Assembly: GCA_964582225.1 (NCBI GenBank) | Contig: CAZORA010000002.1 | Span: 1 to 64,000 of the forward strand | Direction of reading: 5' to 3' | Length of the DNA: 64,000 bases | Origin: Dokdonella_A sp964582225 | GTDB taxonomy: Bacteria; Pseudomonadota; Gammaproteobacteria; Xanthomonadales; Rhodanobacteraceae | Shown here: positions 33,823-42,922 of the stretch, piece after piece | Layout of the letters: each line of letters begins with the position of its first letter | Numbering within the stretch: position 1 is the stretch's first letter | The notes under the pieces: generated by a model | Told to the model about the DNA's origin: nothing | Seen by the model: only the letters and a program-made list of their open reading frames with translations | Database searches by the model: none | Program-made: the position numbers and the translations under genes

Positions 33823-34910
33823 GGCTGGCTGATCCGGAACAGGGCCTGCGCGTAGCGCTCGAGCTCGGCGAGCGCCAGCCATTCGTCGGCCGCGTGGGCC
33901 TGGGCGATGTCGCCGGGGCCCCATACCAGAGTCGGCAGGCCGGCGGCGGAGAAGAGCGCCGCCTCGGTCCAGAAGTCGACCGCGGGCGCCGCCTCCAGGC
34001 CGAGGCGATCGGCCAGCGCGCGGGCCGCGGCAAGATCCGCGGCGGCGCTCGCTGGTCGCGCCGGCAGCGGCGGCCCGCGAAAGCCTTCCTCGAACTGCGC
34101 GGGCTCGATCGGCGCCAGCCCGCGCAGTTCGGCCAGCAGGTGATCGGTGTCCATCGAGGGCAGCGGGCGCAAGCCGAAGCGGAGCTCGGCGTCGGGCGCA
34201 ATGACGTTGGCCTTGATGCCGCCCTCGACGCGGCCGACGTTGAAGCGCAGGCCGCGCAGCCCGTCGAACTCCTCCGCCGCGCGCGCGTCGACCCAGTCGA
34301 GCGCCCGCGCACCCCAGCGCAGGGCCTGGTGCAGGGCGCTGTCGGCCGGCCCCTGCGCCGCCGAAGCGTGACCGGCGCGGCCGGCAAAGCGCATCCTGAC
34401 CGAGCTGATGCCGCGGTGCGCGAGCACCGCGCGGGCGCCGGTCGGCTCGGCCACCACCACCGCCTCGTAGCCGTGCGGCTCGCGCAGGAAGCCGGCGATG
34501 CAGCGTGCGTCGTTGGCCTCCTCGTCGCTGCTGAAGAGAAACGCCAGCTCGCCCGCGCCGGCCTCGGCCACCGCCAACATCGCCGCCGCCGCGCCCTTGA
34601 CGTCGCAGGCGCCAAGGCCGATCGCGCGTCGGTCCTCGACGCGCAGGCGCAGCGGATCGGCGCTCCACTGTGGCGCCGCCGGCACCGTATCCAGGTGCAC
34701 GTTGAAGAGCAGCCGCGGCCGGCCGCGCACCGCGTGCAGGCTGATCGCGCCGGCGCCGTGGTCGACCAGCTGGCAGCGAAAGCCCGGCAGGTGCTCGCGC
34801 AGGTAGGCGAAGATGCCGCCGGCGTCGATCCGCCGCGGCGGATTGCGCGTGTCGAAGCCGACCAGCGCGCGCAGGTGGGCGAGGCTCGCCGCGAGCAGCC
34901 GCGCACTCAC
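33819..34910 (-). CDS. argE': N-acetyl-L-citrulline deacetylase (ArgE-like M20 peptidase)
   Basis: 363 aa, M20 metallopeptidase fold. Metal ligands are seen in LLFNVHLDTVP (His), GLGACDVKGAAAAML (Asp) and FSSDEEANDARC (Glu pair with the catalytic Glu). In the acetylated arginine route it removes acetate from N-acetylcitrulline to give citrulline. That assignment rests on its place between argG and the fused argB, beside an acetylornithine carbamoyltransferase, as known from Xanthomonas campestris. By sequence alone, acetylornithine deacetylase is the alternative. The GTG 34910 start overlaps the argG stop as GTGA; GTG is preferred over a start 7 codons upstream for that reason. Confidence 0.85.
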   Translation of the reverse strand: MSARLLAASLAHLRALVGFDTRNPPRRIDAGGIFAYLREHLPGFRCQLVDHGAGAISLHAVRGRPRLLFNVHLDTVPAAPQWSADPLRLRVEDRRAIGLGACDVKGAAAAMLAVAEAGAGELAFLFSSDEEANDARCIAGFLREPHGYEAVVVAEPTGARAVLAHRGISSVRMRFAGRAGHASAAQGPADSALHQALRWGARALDWVDARAAEEFDGLRGLRFNVGRVEGGIKANVIAPDAELRFGLRPLPSMDTDHLLAELRGLAPIEPAQFEEGFRGPPLPARPASAAADLAAARALADRLGLEAAPAVDFWTEAALFSAAGLPTLVWGPGDIAQAHAADEWLALAELERYAQALFRISQP

Positions 34911-36118
34911 GAGCGATTGACCTCGGCCCACAGCGTCGAGCTCATGCCGTAGAGGCGGATGAAGCCCTCCGCTTCGGCCACGCCCCAGTCGGCCGCCTGC
35001 GCGTAGGTGGCGCCGGCCGCGCGCAGGATCCGCGGCGAGTCGACCGCCACCGCGGCCACGCTGCCGCCCGCGGTTTCGAGCGTCACCTCGCCCTCCACCG
35101 CGCGCTGACTGGAGGCGAGAAAAGCCTCCAGATCGGACTTCAACGGGTCATGAAAGAAACCCTCGTAGACCAGCTCCACCCACTTGCGCGCGACCTCCGG
35201 CTTGAAGCGGTTCTGCGGCTTGCTGAGCACGGCCTCCTCGAGCGCCCGGTGCGCGCACAGCAGCGCGCAGAGCCCCGGCGCCTCATAGACGATCCGCCCC
35301 TTGAGGCCGATCGTGGTGTCGCCGGTGTAGAGCCCGCGACCGACGCCGTAGCGGGCGAAGCGCTCGTTCAGCCGCGCCAGAATCAAGTGCCCCGGCAGCC
35401 GCTCGCCGTCGAGCGTCAGCGCCTCGCCGCCGACGAAGCCCAGGCGCAGGCGCAGCGGCTCGGCCGGCCACTGCGCGCGCGGCCAGCACCAGCCGCGAGC
35501 CTCCGCGGCGGGCGCCTGCCACTGGTCGATCTCGCCGCCGGACAGCGTCACCCCGAGCAGGTTCTCGTTGATGGTGTAGGCCTGCTGGCGGCTGCGCACG
35601 CCGAAGCCGCGCGCGGCCAGGTATTCCTGCTCGTAGGCGCGCACCGCCGCGTGCTGCTTCTGGATCTCGCGGATCGGCGCGACGATTCGATAGCTGCCCT
35701 GCGCCTTGACCGCCAGGTCGAAACGCACCTGGTCGTTGCCCATGCCGGTGCAGCCGTGGGCGATATTGCGCGTGCCGAGCTCGGCGCAGCGCGCGAGCGC
35801 CGCGTCGACGATCAGGTAGCGGTCGGAAACCAGCAGCGGATACTGGCCCTGGTAGCCCTCCCCGGCCCAGACCAGCGGCCTGACGAAGCCCTCCCACAGC
35901 GCCGGGCCGGCGTCGACCGTGCGGTGCGAGGCAACGCCGAGCTCCTGTGCGCGCCGCTCGATCCAGGCGCGCTCGGCGGCGTCGACGCCGCCGGTATCGG
36001 CAAACACGGTGTGCACCTCGTAGCCCCGCTCGTGCAGCCAGGGCACGCAAAAGCTGGTGTCGAGGCCGCCGGAGAAGGCGAGGACGATCTTTTCGGGGCT
36101 TTGTGAAGCGCTGCTCAT
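34907..36118 (-). CDS. argG: Argininosuccinate synthase
   Basis: 403 aa. The ATP pyrophosphatase P-loop is LAFSGGLDTSFC (residues 13-24). Other conserved parts are AHGCTGMGNDQVRFD and the tail segment YGMSSTLW near the end. It joins citrulline and aspartate at the cost of ATP to AMP. The gene sits between argF' (30-base gap) and the deacetylase (4-base overlap), so the citrulline freed by the deacetylase is its direct substrate. The length is normal for the short ArgG group. It differs from the longer E. coli type. Confidence 0.95.
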   Translation of the reverse strand: MSSASQSPEKIVLAFSGGLDTSFCVPWLHERGYEVHTVFADTGGVDAAERAWIERRAQELGVASHRTVDAGPALWEGFVRPLVWAGEGYQGQYPLLVSDRYLIVDAALARCAELGTRNIAHGCTGMGNDQVRFDLAVKAQGSYRIVAPIREIQKQHAAVRAYEQEYLAARGFGVRSRQQAYTINENLLGVTLSGGEIDQWQAPAAEARGWCWPRAQWPAEPLRLRLGFVGGEALTLDGERLPGHLILARLNERFARYGVGRGLYTGDTTIGLKGRIVYEAPGLCALLCAHRALEEAVLSKPQNRFKPEVARKWVELVYEGFFHDPLKSDLEAFLASSQRAVEGEVTLETAGGSVAAVAVDSPRILRAAGATYAQAADWGVAEAEGFIRLYGMSSTLWAEVNRS

Positions 36119-36148
36119 GGCTTGGTTTTCCGCGTGGAGACTTCGGTT

Positions 36149-37186
36149 TCAGATCGGCGACGGGGCCGGGCCGGCCAGGGCGGCCATCACCGCCTTCTGC
36201 ACCTGCAGGCGGCTCTCGGCCTCGTCGATCGCGATGCAGGCCGGCGAGTCCATCACTGTGTCGGTGGCCTTGACGTTGCGTCGCAACGGCAGGCAGTGGC
36301 TGAACACGGCGCGGTCGGTCAGCGCCATCTTGCGCTCGTCGACGATGAAGTGCCGGTGCGCGTCGCGGATCGGCTTTTCATCGTCCCAGCGGCCGAAGTA
36401 CGGCAGCGCGCCCCAGCTCTTGGCGTAGATCACCTCGGCGCCGCGATAGGCCTCGTCGGGATCGTGGCTCACACGAAAAGAGCCGCCCTGCTCCGCCACG
36501 TTGCGCTCGGCGAAGTCCAGATAGCGACGGTCGAGCAGGTATTCGGGCGTCGGGCACAGCAGGGTCACGTGCATGCCGTAGCGGGTCGCGATCTGCAGCG
36601 CCGAATTGGCCACGGCGGTGTTGAGCGGCTTCGGATGCCAGGTCCAGGTCAGCACGTACCTGCGTCCGGCCAACGCCTCGCCCGGGCTGGCGCCGCCGAA
36701 GTGCTGCCAAAGCGCCATCATGTGTGCCAGCTCCTGCATCGGATGGGTGATCGTCTCCATGTTGATCACCGGCACCGTGGCGTACTGCGCGAAAGCCCGG
36801 ATCACGCGATCCTCGCGATCGACTGCCCAGTCGCGGAACTGCGGAAAGGCGCGCACGCCGATCAGGTCGACATAGCGCGACAGCACCCGCGCGACCTCGG
36901 CGACGTGCTCCTCGGCCTCGCCGTCCATCACCGCGCCGAGCTCGAACTCGATCGGCCAGGCGTCCTTGCCCGGCTGCAGCACGATCGCGTGGCCGCCGAG
37001 CTGGAACGCGCCGAGCTCGAAGCTGGTGCGCGTGCGCATCGACGAGTTGAAGAACAGCAACGCGATCGAACGCCCCGCCAACTGGCGGCCGAGCGGCGCA
37101 CGGCGAAACTTCGCGGCCGCGACGAGCAGCGCGTCCAGCTCGGCGCGGGACCAGTCCTGGGTGCTTAGAAAGTGTCGGGTCGGCAT
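36149..37186 (-). CDS. argF': N-acetylornithine carbamoyltransferase
   Basis: 345 aa, aspartate/ornithine carbamoyltransferase superfamily. The carbamoyl-phosphate loop reads NSSMRTRTSFELG, with SMRTR at 49-53 in place of the STRTR of ornithine enzymes. Later segments VLTWTWHPKPLNTAVANS and SHCLPLRRNVKATDTVMDSP agree with the acetylornithine enzyme first described in Xanthomonas campestris. It transfers carbamoyl to N-acetylornithine, so free ornithine is bypassed. Neighbouring genes for the deacetylase and fused NAGS-K support this reading over plain ArgF. It is the first gene of the arg operon, and the 280 bases before it hold a candidate attenuator. GGAAGA stands 4 bases before the ATG. 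Confidence 0.9.
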   Translation of the reverse strand: MPTRHFLSTQDWSRAELDALLVAAAKFRRAPLGRQLAGRSIALLFFNSSMRTRTSFELGAFQLGGHAIVLQPGKDAWPIEFELGAVMDGEAEEHVAEVARVLSRYVDLIGVRAFPQFRDWAVDREDRVIRAFAQYATVPVINMETITHPMQELAHMMALWQHFGGASPGEALAGRRYVLTWTWHPKPLNTAVANSALQIATRYGMHVTLLCPTPEYLLDRRYLDFAERNVAEQGGSFRVSHDPDEAYRGAEVIYAKSWGALPYFGRWDDEKPIRDAHRHFIVDERKMALTDRAVFSHCLPLRRNVKATDTVMDSPACIAIDEAESRLQVQKAVMAALAGPAPSPI

Positions 37187-37226
37187 CGGTTCTTCCGGGT
37201 TGGAGGACCGCTTCGCCGGGTTCCCT

Positions 37227-37259
37227 AAAAGGAAAAACCCGGCGCAGCGGCCGGGTTTT
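37227..37259 (-). terminator. Intrinsic terminator in the argF' leader (attenuator)
   Basis: On the minus strand a perfect 10-base stem (37259-37250 with 37243-37234, arm AAAACCCGGC) encloses a 6-base loop. The T-rich run TTTTTCCTTTT follows. It sits about 40 bases before the argF' start, that is, inside the likely leader. It could also end the upstream glycine-zipper gene, 209 bases away, but the competing pairings around it favour attenuation. Confidence 0.7.
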
Positions 37260-37291
37260 CATCGAATCTGCGTAGGACTGCGCGCGACGAG

Positions 37292-37396
37292 CTACCCGGC
37301 GGAATGGCGGCTTTCCGGTCGGCGCGCGCGCGAAGTCATGCCAGCGGCCATGCGGGCGCTGGTCTGAGCCTCGGACTGGTGATGAGCGAGCTGCAT
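37292..37396 (-). CDS. Candidate Arg-rich leader peptide of the arg operon
   Basis: 34 aa from ATG 37396. In-frame ATGs at 37351 and 37339 would give 19 or 15 residues. The common end is MTSRARRPESRHSAG, with four Arg in 15 residues; the full form has five. A GAGAA sequence stands about 9 bases before the first ATG; the inner ATGs have no clear ribosome site. The stop codon overlaps the segment that can pair with the terminator, the expected place for a regulatory leader. A TTGACG -35-like box lies at 37413-37408, without a good -10. It could be a chance ORF, so conservation in relatives is the test. Confidence 0.45.
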   Translation of the reverse strand: MQLAHHQSEAQTSARMAAGMTSRARRPESRHSAG

Positions 37397-37467
37397 CGCG
37401 GAGTTCTCGTCAAGGGCGGGACAACGGTAACGGCAAATCTGCTGCGGCGCAACAGGCGCCCGACCGG

Positions 37468-38013
37468 TCACTCCGCAGGTTCGATGCTCACGCGCACCCG
37501 CAGGCGATCGCCAGGGTCGTAGCCGAGCCGCGACACGTAGATGTCGCCGCGATAGCGGTACTGCACTTCGTAGGAGACCAGCTCGCGCTCGCCGCCACCG
37601 TCGGACACCAGGCGGCAGCGTCGCTGGTAGCCCTCGTAATAGCCATCGTCGCCGCGCGCTACGCCGCTGCCGATCGCACCACCCATCATCGCGCCGGCGA
37701 CCGTAGCCGCGCGGCGGCCATCGCCGTGGCCGATACTGTTGCCGAGCACCCCGCCGATGATCGCGCCGATCACGCCGCCGGCGGCGTTGTTGTTGCCGCC
37801 GTCGACGTAACGGGGAGCGGGCATTTCGTCACAGACTTCGCGCACGCCGCGCGGTGCCGCACGCTCGTATACGGGGTCCACACGCAGCACGTCGGCCCAC
37901 GCGGTCTTCACGTTGTCCGCCATCGCGGCATCATGGCCGTAATCGCGATCTTGCGCGCTGACCCGGGTTCCCGCCAGGAGCAGCGCCGCGATCGCCGGAA
38001 ACCACCACTTCAT
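37468..38013 (-). CDS. Glycine-zipper 2TM (17-kDa antigen-like) protein
   Basis: 181 aa. A signal peptide (MKWWFPAIAALLLAGTRVSAQ) is followed by a spacer with one Cys (VCDEMPAPRYV). Then comes the glycine-zipper pair GGVIGAIIGGVLGNSIGHGDGRRAATVAGAMMGGAIGS, which is split here as GGVIGAIIGGVLGNSIG and AGAMMGGAIGS. A beta-rich tail follows (YEVQYRYRGDIYVSRL). Such proteins sit at the outer membrane or envelope; the role is unknown. ATG 38013 begins the signal peptide. It is divergent from cysS, with 162 bases between them, and upstream of the arg leader on the same strand. Confidence 0.75.
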   Translation of the reverse strand: MKWWFPAIAALLLAGTRVSAQDRDYGHDAAMADNVKTAWADVLRVDPVYERAAPRGVREVCDEMPAPRYVDGGNNNAAGGVIGAIIGGVLGNSIGHGDGRRAATVAGAMMGGAIGSGVARGDDGYYEGYQRRCRLVSDGGGERELVSYEVQYRYRGDIYVSRLGYDPGDRLRVRVSIEPAE

Positions 38014-38145
38014 CGCGCTCTCCGCTGGTATCCGGGCGATTGGCTGCGGGGCAGCGCTTCGCCCTGTGGCGGCAATTACAACAGCCCGCGGCTGAACCGG
38101 AGCCCAAAGCCGACGCCGCGACGAAGGGACAAATCGTCGCGCTGG

Positions 38146-38151
38146 TATCAT
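38146..38151 (+). promoter_or_regulatory. Candidate extended -10 of cysS
   Basis: TATCAT is preceded by a G-rich extended element (CTGGTATCAT) and ends 24 bases before the cysS ATG. A weak -35-like GGGACA lies about 14 bases upstream. The assignment is by position and match only. Confidence 0.3.
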
Positions 38152-38175
38152 GGCCGATTCACGGAATCCGGCGCG

Positions 38176-39562
<1,387 letters not shown>

Positions 39563-39579
<17 letters not shown>

Positions 39580-40048
39580 CTCCTCCGCGCTCTCCGCCGA
39601 GGCGACCCAGGCCGCGATCATCGACGAGTTCGCCTACTTCGGCGACTGGACCGAGCGCTACCAGTACCTGATCGACTGCGGGCAGAAGCTCGCCTCCTAC
39701 CCGGAAGCGGCGAAGACCGACGAATACAGGGTCAGCGGCTGCCAGTCGCAGGTATGGCTGCTGCCGGGCGGAGACGCCACCCGCCTGAGCTTCCAGGGCG
39801 CCAGCGATTCGGCCATCGTGGCCGGTCTGGTGGCGCTGCTGCTGCGCGTCTATTCGGGCCGCCCGGCGCAGGAAATCCTCGCCACCGAGCCGCATTTCAT
39901 CGGGTCGATCGGCCTCGCCCGGCATCTATCGCCGACGCGCTCGAACGGCCTCGGCGCGATGCTGGAGACGATCCAGCGGCGAGCCCGCGAGGTGCTCGCG
40001 GCCGGCAGCCAGCCGGCTCAGGCGGCACCTTCGCGCAGCGCCTCGTAA
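39563..40048 (+). CDS. sufE: Cysteine-desulfurase partner SufE
   Basis: 161 aa. The sulfur-accepting cysteine is Cys60 in EYRVSGCQSQVWLL, and the domain shows the SufE order (FGDWTERYQYLIDCGQKL, then GLVALLLRVYSGRPAQEIL, then IGLARHLSPTRSNGL). It takes persulfide sulfur from a SufS-type desulfurase and passes it to Fe-S cluster assembly. It starts inside the last codons of cysS. No suf operon gene is nearby, so it is a stand-alone copy, as in many proteobacteria. Its 3' end overlaps the convergent panE gene by 31 bases. Confidence 0.9.
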
Positions 40049-40944
40049 ACCCGCAGGTGGCTCAGCGCGGCGCTCAGCAGTGGCGCATCCAGCCCGAGAC
40101 CGACGGCGCGCCGCAGCAGATCCCCCAGCACGTGCTCGCATTCGGTGCGGCTGCCGCGCTCGAGGTCGCGCAGCATCGACGCCTTGAGGGTGGAACCTCG
40201 CGCCGTCAGTGAAGCCAGCGCCGTCTGCATCGCGGCCGACGGCAGCGCGTGGCCGCTGCGCGCGGCGACCTCAGCACAGCTTGCGTATAGGCGCCGCACC
40301 AGCGCCTCGCCGTCGGCGGTCGCCAGAATCACGCCGAGCGGCGCACGCATCAGGCAGGTGATGCCGGCCAGACTGGCGATGAAGGCGAACTTGTCCCACA
40401 TCGCGCCCAGGATATCGTCGCTCGACCGCACTTCGGAGCGTATCGCGCCCAGCGCCCGGACGACCCCGTCGGCAACCGGCCACAGCGGGTTGCGACTGCC
40501 GTAGGTCAGCCGCTCGAGCGTGCCGAATTGGCGAATCGCACCGCCCGGCTCGAGCGTGGCCGAGACGTGCGCCACGCCGCCCAGAACACGCTCGGCGCCG
40601 AAGGCTGCATCCAGCAGGTCGAGCTGACGCATGCCGTTCAACAGCGGCAGCACTTGGCTCGCCGGGCCTACCGCGGGCGCGATCGCCGTGATCGCCGAGT
40701 CGAGATCCCAGGCCTTGCAGGCGAGGACGATCAGGTCAAAGTGCCCATCGACTGCGCTCAGAGCGCGCACCGGAGAGCGGAAATCCTCGCCGTGTGCGGA
40801 ATGCAGGCGCAGGCCGCTCTCCCGCAGCAGCCGCGCGCGCGGGGCGCGCACCAGAAACGAAACGTCGGCGCCTGCCTGCAGCAGGCGCGCGCCGAAGAAG
40901 CCGCCGACCGCGCCGGCACCGAGAATCAGGATACGCACGGTCAC
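40018..40944 (-). CDS. panE: 2-dehydropantoate 2-reductase
   Basis: 308 aa. It has the Rossmann motif ILGAGAVGGFFGARL (residues 7-21) and the ApbA/PanE pattern, including the VLACKAWDLDSA segment with the NADP-side Lys and the later KFAFIASLAGITCLM substrate segment. It reduces ketopantoate to pantoate for coenzyme A synthesis. Members of this family also reduce related 2-keto acids, so panE is likely but not proven. The start is GTG 40944. It follows the pilZ gene by 9 bases, so it may be the last gene of the long fab-pilZ series. Confidence 0.8.
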   Translation of the reverse strand: MTVRILILGAGAVGGFFGARLLQAGADVSFLVRAPRARLLRESGLRLHSAHGEDFRSPVRALSAVDGHFDLIVLACKAWDLDSAITAIAPAVGPASQVLPLLNGMRQLDLLDAAFGAERVLGGVAHVSATLEPGGAIRQFGTLERLTYGSRNPLWPVADGVVRALGAIRSEVRSSDDILGAMWDKFAFIASLAGITCLMRAPLGVILATADGEALVRRLYASCAEVAARSGHALPSAAMQTALASLTARGSTLKASMLRDLERGSRTECEHVLGDLLRRAVGLGLDAPLLSAALSHLRVYEALREGAA

Positions 40945-40953
40945 TACGGCAAC

Positions 40954-41310
40954 CTACATGGTGTTGGTCGCGCGCTCCTGCGACAAGATGCCGGCCAGGA
41001 CGGACTCGATCTTGGTGCGCGCCGACTCGCCGTCGGCGGTCTCGTTGAACTGCACGCCCACCCCGGCCACACGATTGCCCTGCGCGCCGCTGGGCGTGAT
41101 CCAGACCACCTTGCCGGCCACCGGAATGCGCTCTTCGTCCATCAGCGAGAGCAGCATGAAGACCTCATCGCCGAGCTGAAAAGGCTTGGTGGTCGGCACG
41201 AACAGACCTCCTCCGCGCACGAACGGCATATAGGCGTTGAAGAGCGCGGCCTTGTCCTTGATCGCCAAGGTCAGCATGCCCTGACGCAGTGCCGCTCCGG
41301 AAAGTGCCAT
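40954..41310 (-). CDS. pilZ: PilZ-domain protein of type IV pilus assembly
   Basis: 118 aa. It is a single PilZ-like domain: LTLAIKDKAALFNAYMPFVRGGGLFVPT and VWITPSGAQGNRVAGVGVQF. The N-terminal RxxxR c-di-GMP motif is missing, as in the PilZ orthologs of Pseudomonas and Xanthomonas. Those proteins do not bind the nucleotide; they act in pilus biogenesis with PilB and FimX. The gene's place directly after holB is typical for that ortholog. ATG 41310 overlaps the holB stop by one base (TGATG) and has GGGAG about 10 bases upstream. Confidence 0.85.
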   Translation of the reverse strand: MALSGAALRQGMLTLAIKDKAALFNAYMPFVRGGGLFVPTTKPFQLGDEVFMLLSLMDEERIPVAGKVVWITPSGAQGNRVAGVGVQFNETADGESARTKIESVLAGILSQERATNTM

Positions 41311-42287
41311 CAGATGTTCTCCCTTGCGCCTGCGCGGCGCGGCCACGAGGTCAGCACGTCCAGCAGCACCAGATCACTCCGTAGAGGCGTCGCAAGCAGC
41401 CGGCGAGCGCGGTTGGCGCGCGCCGACCACCGTGCCAGCTTGGGGATTTCCCGGCGCGCGGTCAAGCCGAAGCGACCGACCTCACCGCGTGCCAGCTTGC
41501 GCGCCTCCTCGAGCGCCAGCACGGCGGCGAGCCACAGCCGCGCGTCGGGGCGATCGGCATTCCAGCGGTCCGCCACTTCGAGCGGCGCCGCGCGAGCCTC
41601 GGCCAGCGCGCGCAAATCCTCGGCGCAGGCGGGCGCGAGCTCCAGCCCGCCCTCGCCGAGCCAGGCCAAGGCACGCCCCGGATTCTCCAGCGCGAGCGCC
41701 AAAGCGGTCTGCGCACGCTCCCGCGCAACGCCCTGCGCCTCGAGCCAGGCGAGCGCCTGAGCGTGGTCGGGAAGCCGCAACTCGACCCGCTGGCAGCGGC
41801 TGCGCACGGTCGCCGGCAGGCGCGATGCATCGTCGGCGACGAGCAGGAGGATCGTCCGCGAGGCGGGCTCCTCCAAAGTCTTCAGCAGCGCGTTGGCGGC
41901 GCTCGGGTTCATGGCGTCGGCGGGATCGATCAGGGCCAGCTGCAGGCCGCCGAATTGGCTCGCCAAGGCGAGCCGTGCGCGCAGCGCGCGCAGTTGGTCC
42001 ACCGTGATCTCACTGCGCAGTCGGCCATCGTCGCGCTCCTCGAGGCCGATTCGTAGCAGGTCGGGATGCGTGCCCGCGGTGATCAGCGTGCAGCCGCGGC
42101 AGCTGCCACAGGCATGGCCGTCGGCGCGCCGGCTGCCGCACAGCGCCGCCCGCAGCAGGGCTTCGGCGAGGGTGCGCTTGCCGAAGCCGGCCGGGGCGGC
42201 AAACAGCAGGCCGTGATGCAGACGCTCCTCTGCCAGCGCACGCGTCAGCTCGCGCCAGCTCGCGTCGAGCCAGGGTGGTAGCGTCAT
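41310..42287 (-). CDS. holB: DNA polymerase III subunit delta'
   Basis: 325 aa. It has a degenerate P-loop (APAGFGKRT, 31-39), a four-Cys zinc site (Cys50, 60, 63, 66 in LCGSRRADGHACGSCRGC), and the later segment LLKTLEEPASRTILLLVADDASRLPATVRSRC. Delta' is the stator of the clamp loader that places the sliding clamp on DNA. The missing lysine/ATPase completeness is normal for delta'. ATG 42287 overlaps the tmk stop (ATGA). The partner dnaX is also in this window at 62.3-63.9 kb. Confidence 0.9.
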   Translation of the reverse strand: MTLPPWLDASWRELTRALAEERLHHGLLFAAPAGFGKRTLAEALLRAALCGSRRADGHACGSCRGCTLITAGTHPDLLRIGLEERDDGRLRSEITVDQLRALRARLALASQFGGLQLALIDPADAMNPSAANALLKTLEEPASRTILLLVADDASRLPATVRSRCQRVELRLPDHAQALAWLEAQGVARERAQTALALALENPGRALAWLGEGGLELAPACAEDLRALAEARAAPLEVADRWNADRPDARLWLAAVLALEEARKLARGEVGRFGLTARREIPKLARWSARANRARRLLATPLRSDLVLLDVLTSWPRRAGARENI

Positions 42288-42922
42288 GCGCGCACCTGCG
42301 CGTCGTCGAGCCAGGCCTCGACGGCCCTCGTCGCCGCCGCCTGCACCGCCGCCAGTGGATGACTGGCATCGATCAGGCGGAAGCGCGCGGGCGCGGCAGC
42401 CGCGCGGGCGCGATAGGTAGCGCGCACACGATCGAAAAAGTCGGCCTCCTCGCGCTCGATACGGTCGGCTTGCTCGCCGCGGGCGCCGGCCCGCGTGAGG
42501 CCCTGCTCGATCGGCAGGTCGAGCAGCAGGGTCAGATCGGGTGCGCGTGGCGCCACCCACTTCTCCAGCGCCGCAATGCGCTCGAACGGCTGACCGCGGC
42601 CGCCGCCCTGGTAGGCAAAACTCGCGTCCGTGAAGCGGTCGGAGAGTACCCAGCGCCCGGCGGCCAGCGCGGGCTCGATCACCGCGCGCACCAGCTGCGC
42701 GCGCGCTGCGAACATGAGCAGAAGCTCACTCTCGGCGCAAAGTGGCGCGTAGTCGGGATCCAGCACCAGCCGCCGCAGCGCTTCGCCAAGCGGGGTTCCG
42801 CCGGGCTCGCGTACCGCCAGCACGTCGATACCGCGTTCGAGCAGACAAAGGCGCACACTGGTGAGCACCGTGCTCTTGCCGGCGCCCTCGCCGCCCTCCA
42901 GGGTGATCAGTCGGCCCTTCAT
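42284..42922 (-). CDS. tmk: Thymidylate kinase
   Basis: 212 aa, the family's usual length. The P-loop is LEGGEGAGKSTVL (residues 8-20). The DRF motif is DRFTDASFAYQGGGRG, and the LID region carries basic residues (GARGEQADRIEREEADFF). It phosphorylates dTMP to dTDP. It lies between mltG and holB, overlapping both by 4 bases (ATGA), an arrangement widely conserved in gammaproteobacteria. No anomalies were seen. Confidence 0.95.
   Translation of the reverse strand: MKGRLITLEGGEGAGKSTVLTSVRLCLLERGIDVLAVREPGGTPLGEALRRLVLDPDYAPLCAESELLLMFAARAQLVRAVIEPALAAGRWVLSDRFTDASFAYQGGGRGQPFERIAALEKWVAPRAPDLTLLLDLPIEQGLTRAGARGEQADRIEREEADFFDRVRATYRARAAAAPARFRLIDASHPLAAVQAAATRAVEAWLDDAQVRA

Larger units (their letters stand above)
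37227..37396 (-). promoter_or_regulatory. Candidate arginine attenuator ahead of the arg operon
   Basis: Reading the minus strand, an Arg-rich short ORF (37396-37292) ends in GCCGGGTAG. The GCCGGGT part (37300-37294) is exactly complementary to ACCCGGC (37256-37250), which is the left arm of the terminator stem. A ribosome stalled on the Arg codons would leave this segment free to block the terminator; a ribosome at the stop codon would cover it and allow termination. A further 9-base pairing (CGCCGGGTT with AACCCGGCG) is possible just downstream. This is classical attenuation logic read from the sequence; no experiment is implied. Confidence 0.6.

Noticed and set aside
37292..37467. The terminator before argF' as simply the end of the glycine-zipper gene
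   Set aside because: It lies 209 bases past that gene's stop and is surrounded by complementary competing segments and an Arg-rich ORF, which fits a leader better; the simple reading cannot be excluded and is stated in the entries.
37726..38175. An upstream extension of cysS through the glycine-zipper gene region
   Set aside because: The cysS protein aligns from ATG 38176, and the extension lies antisense to the signal peptide and zipper of the neighbour.
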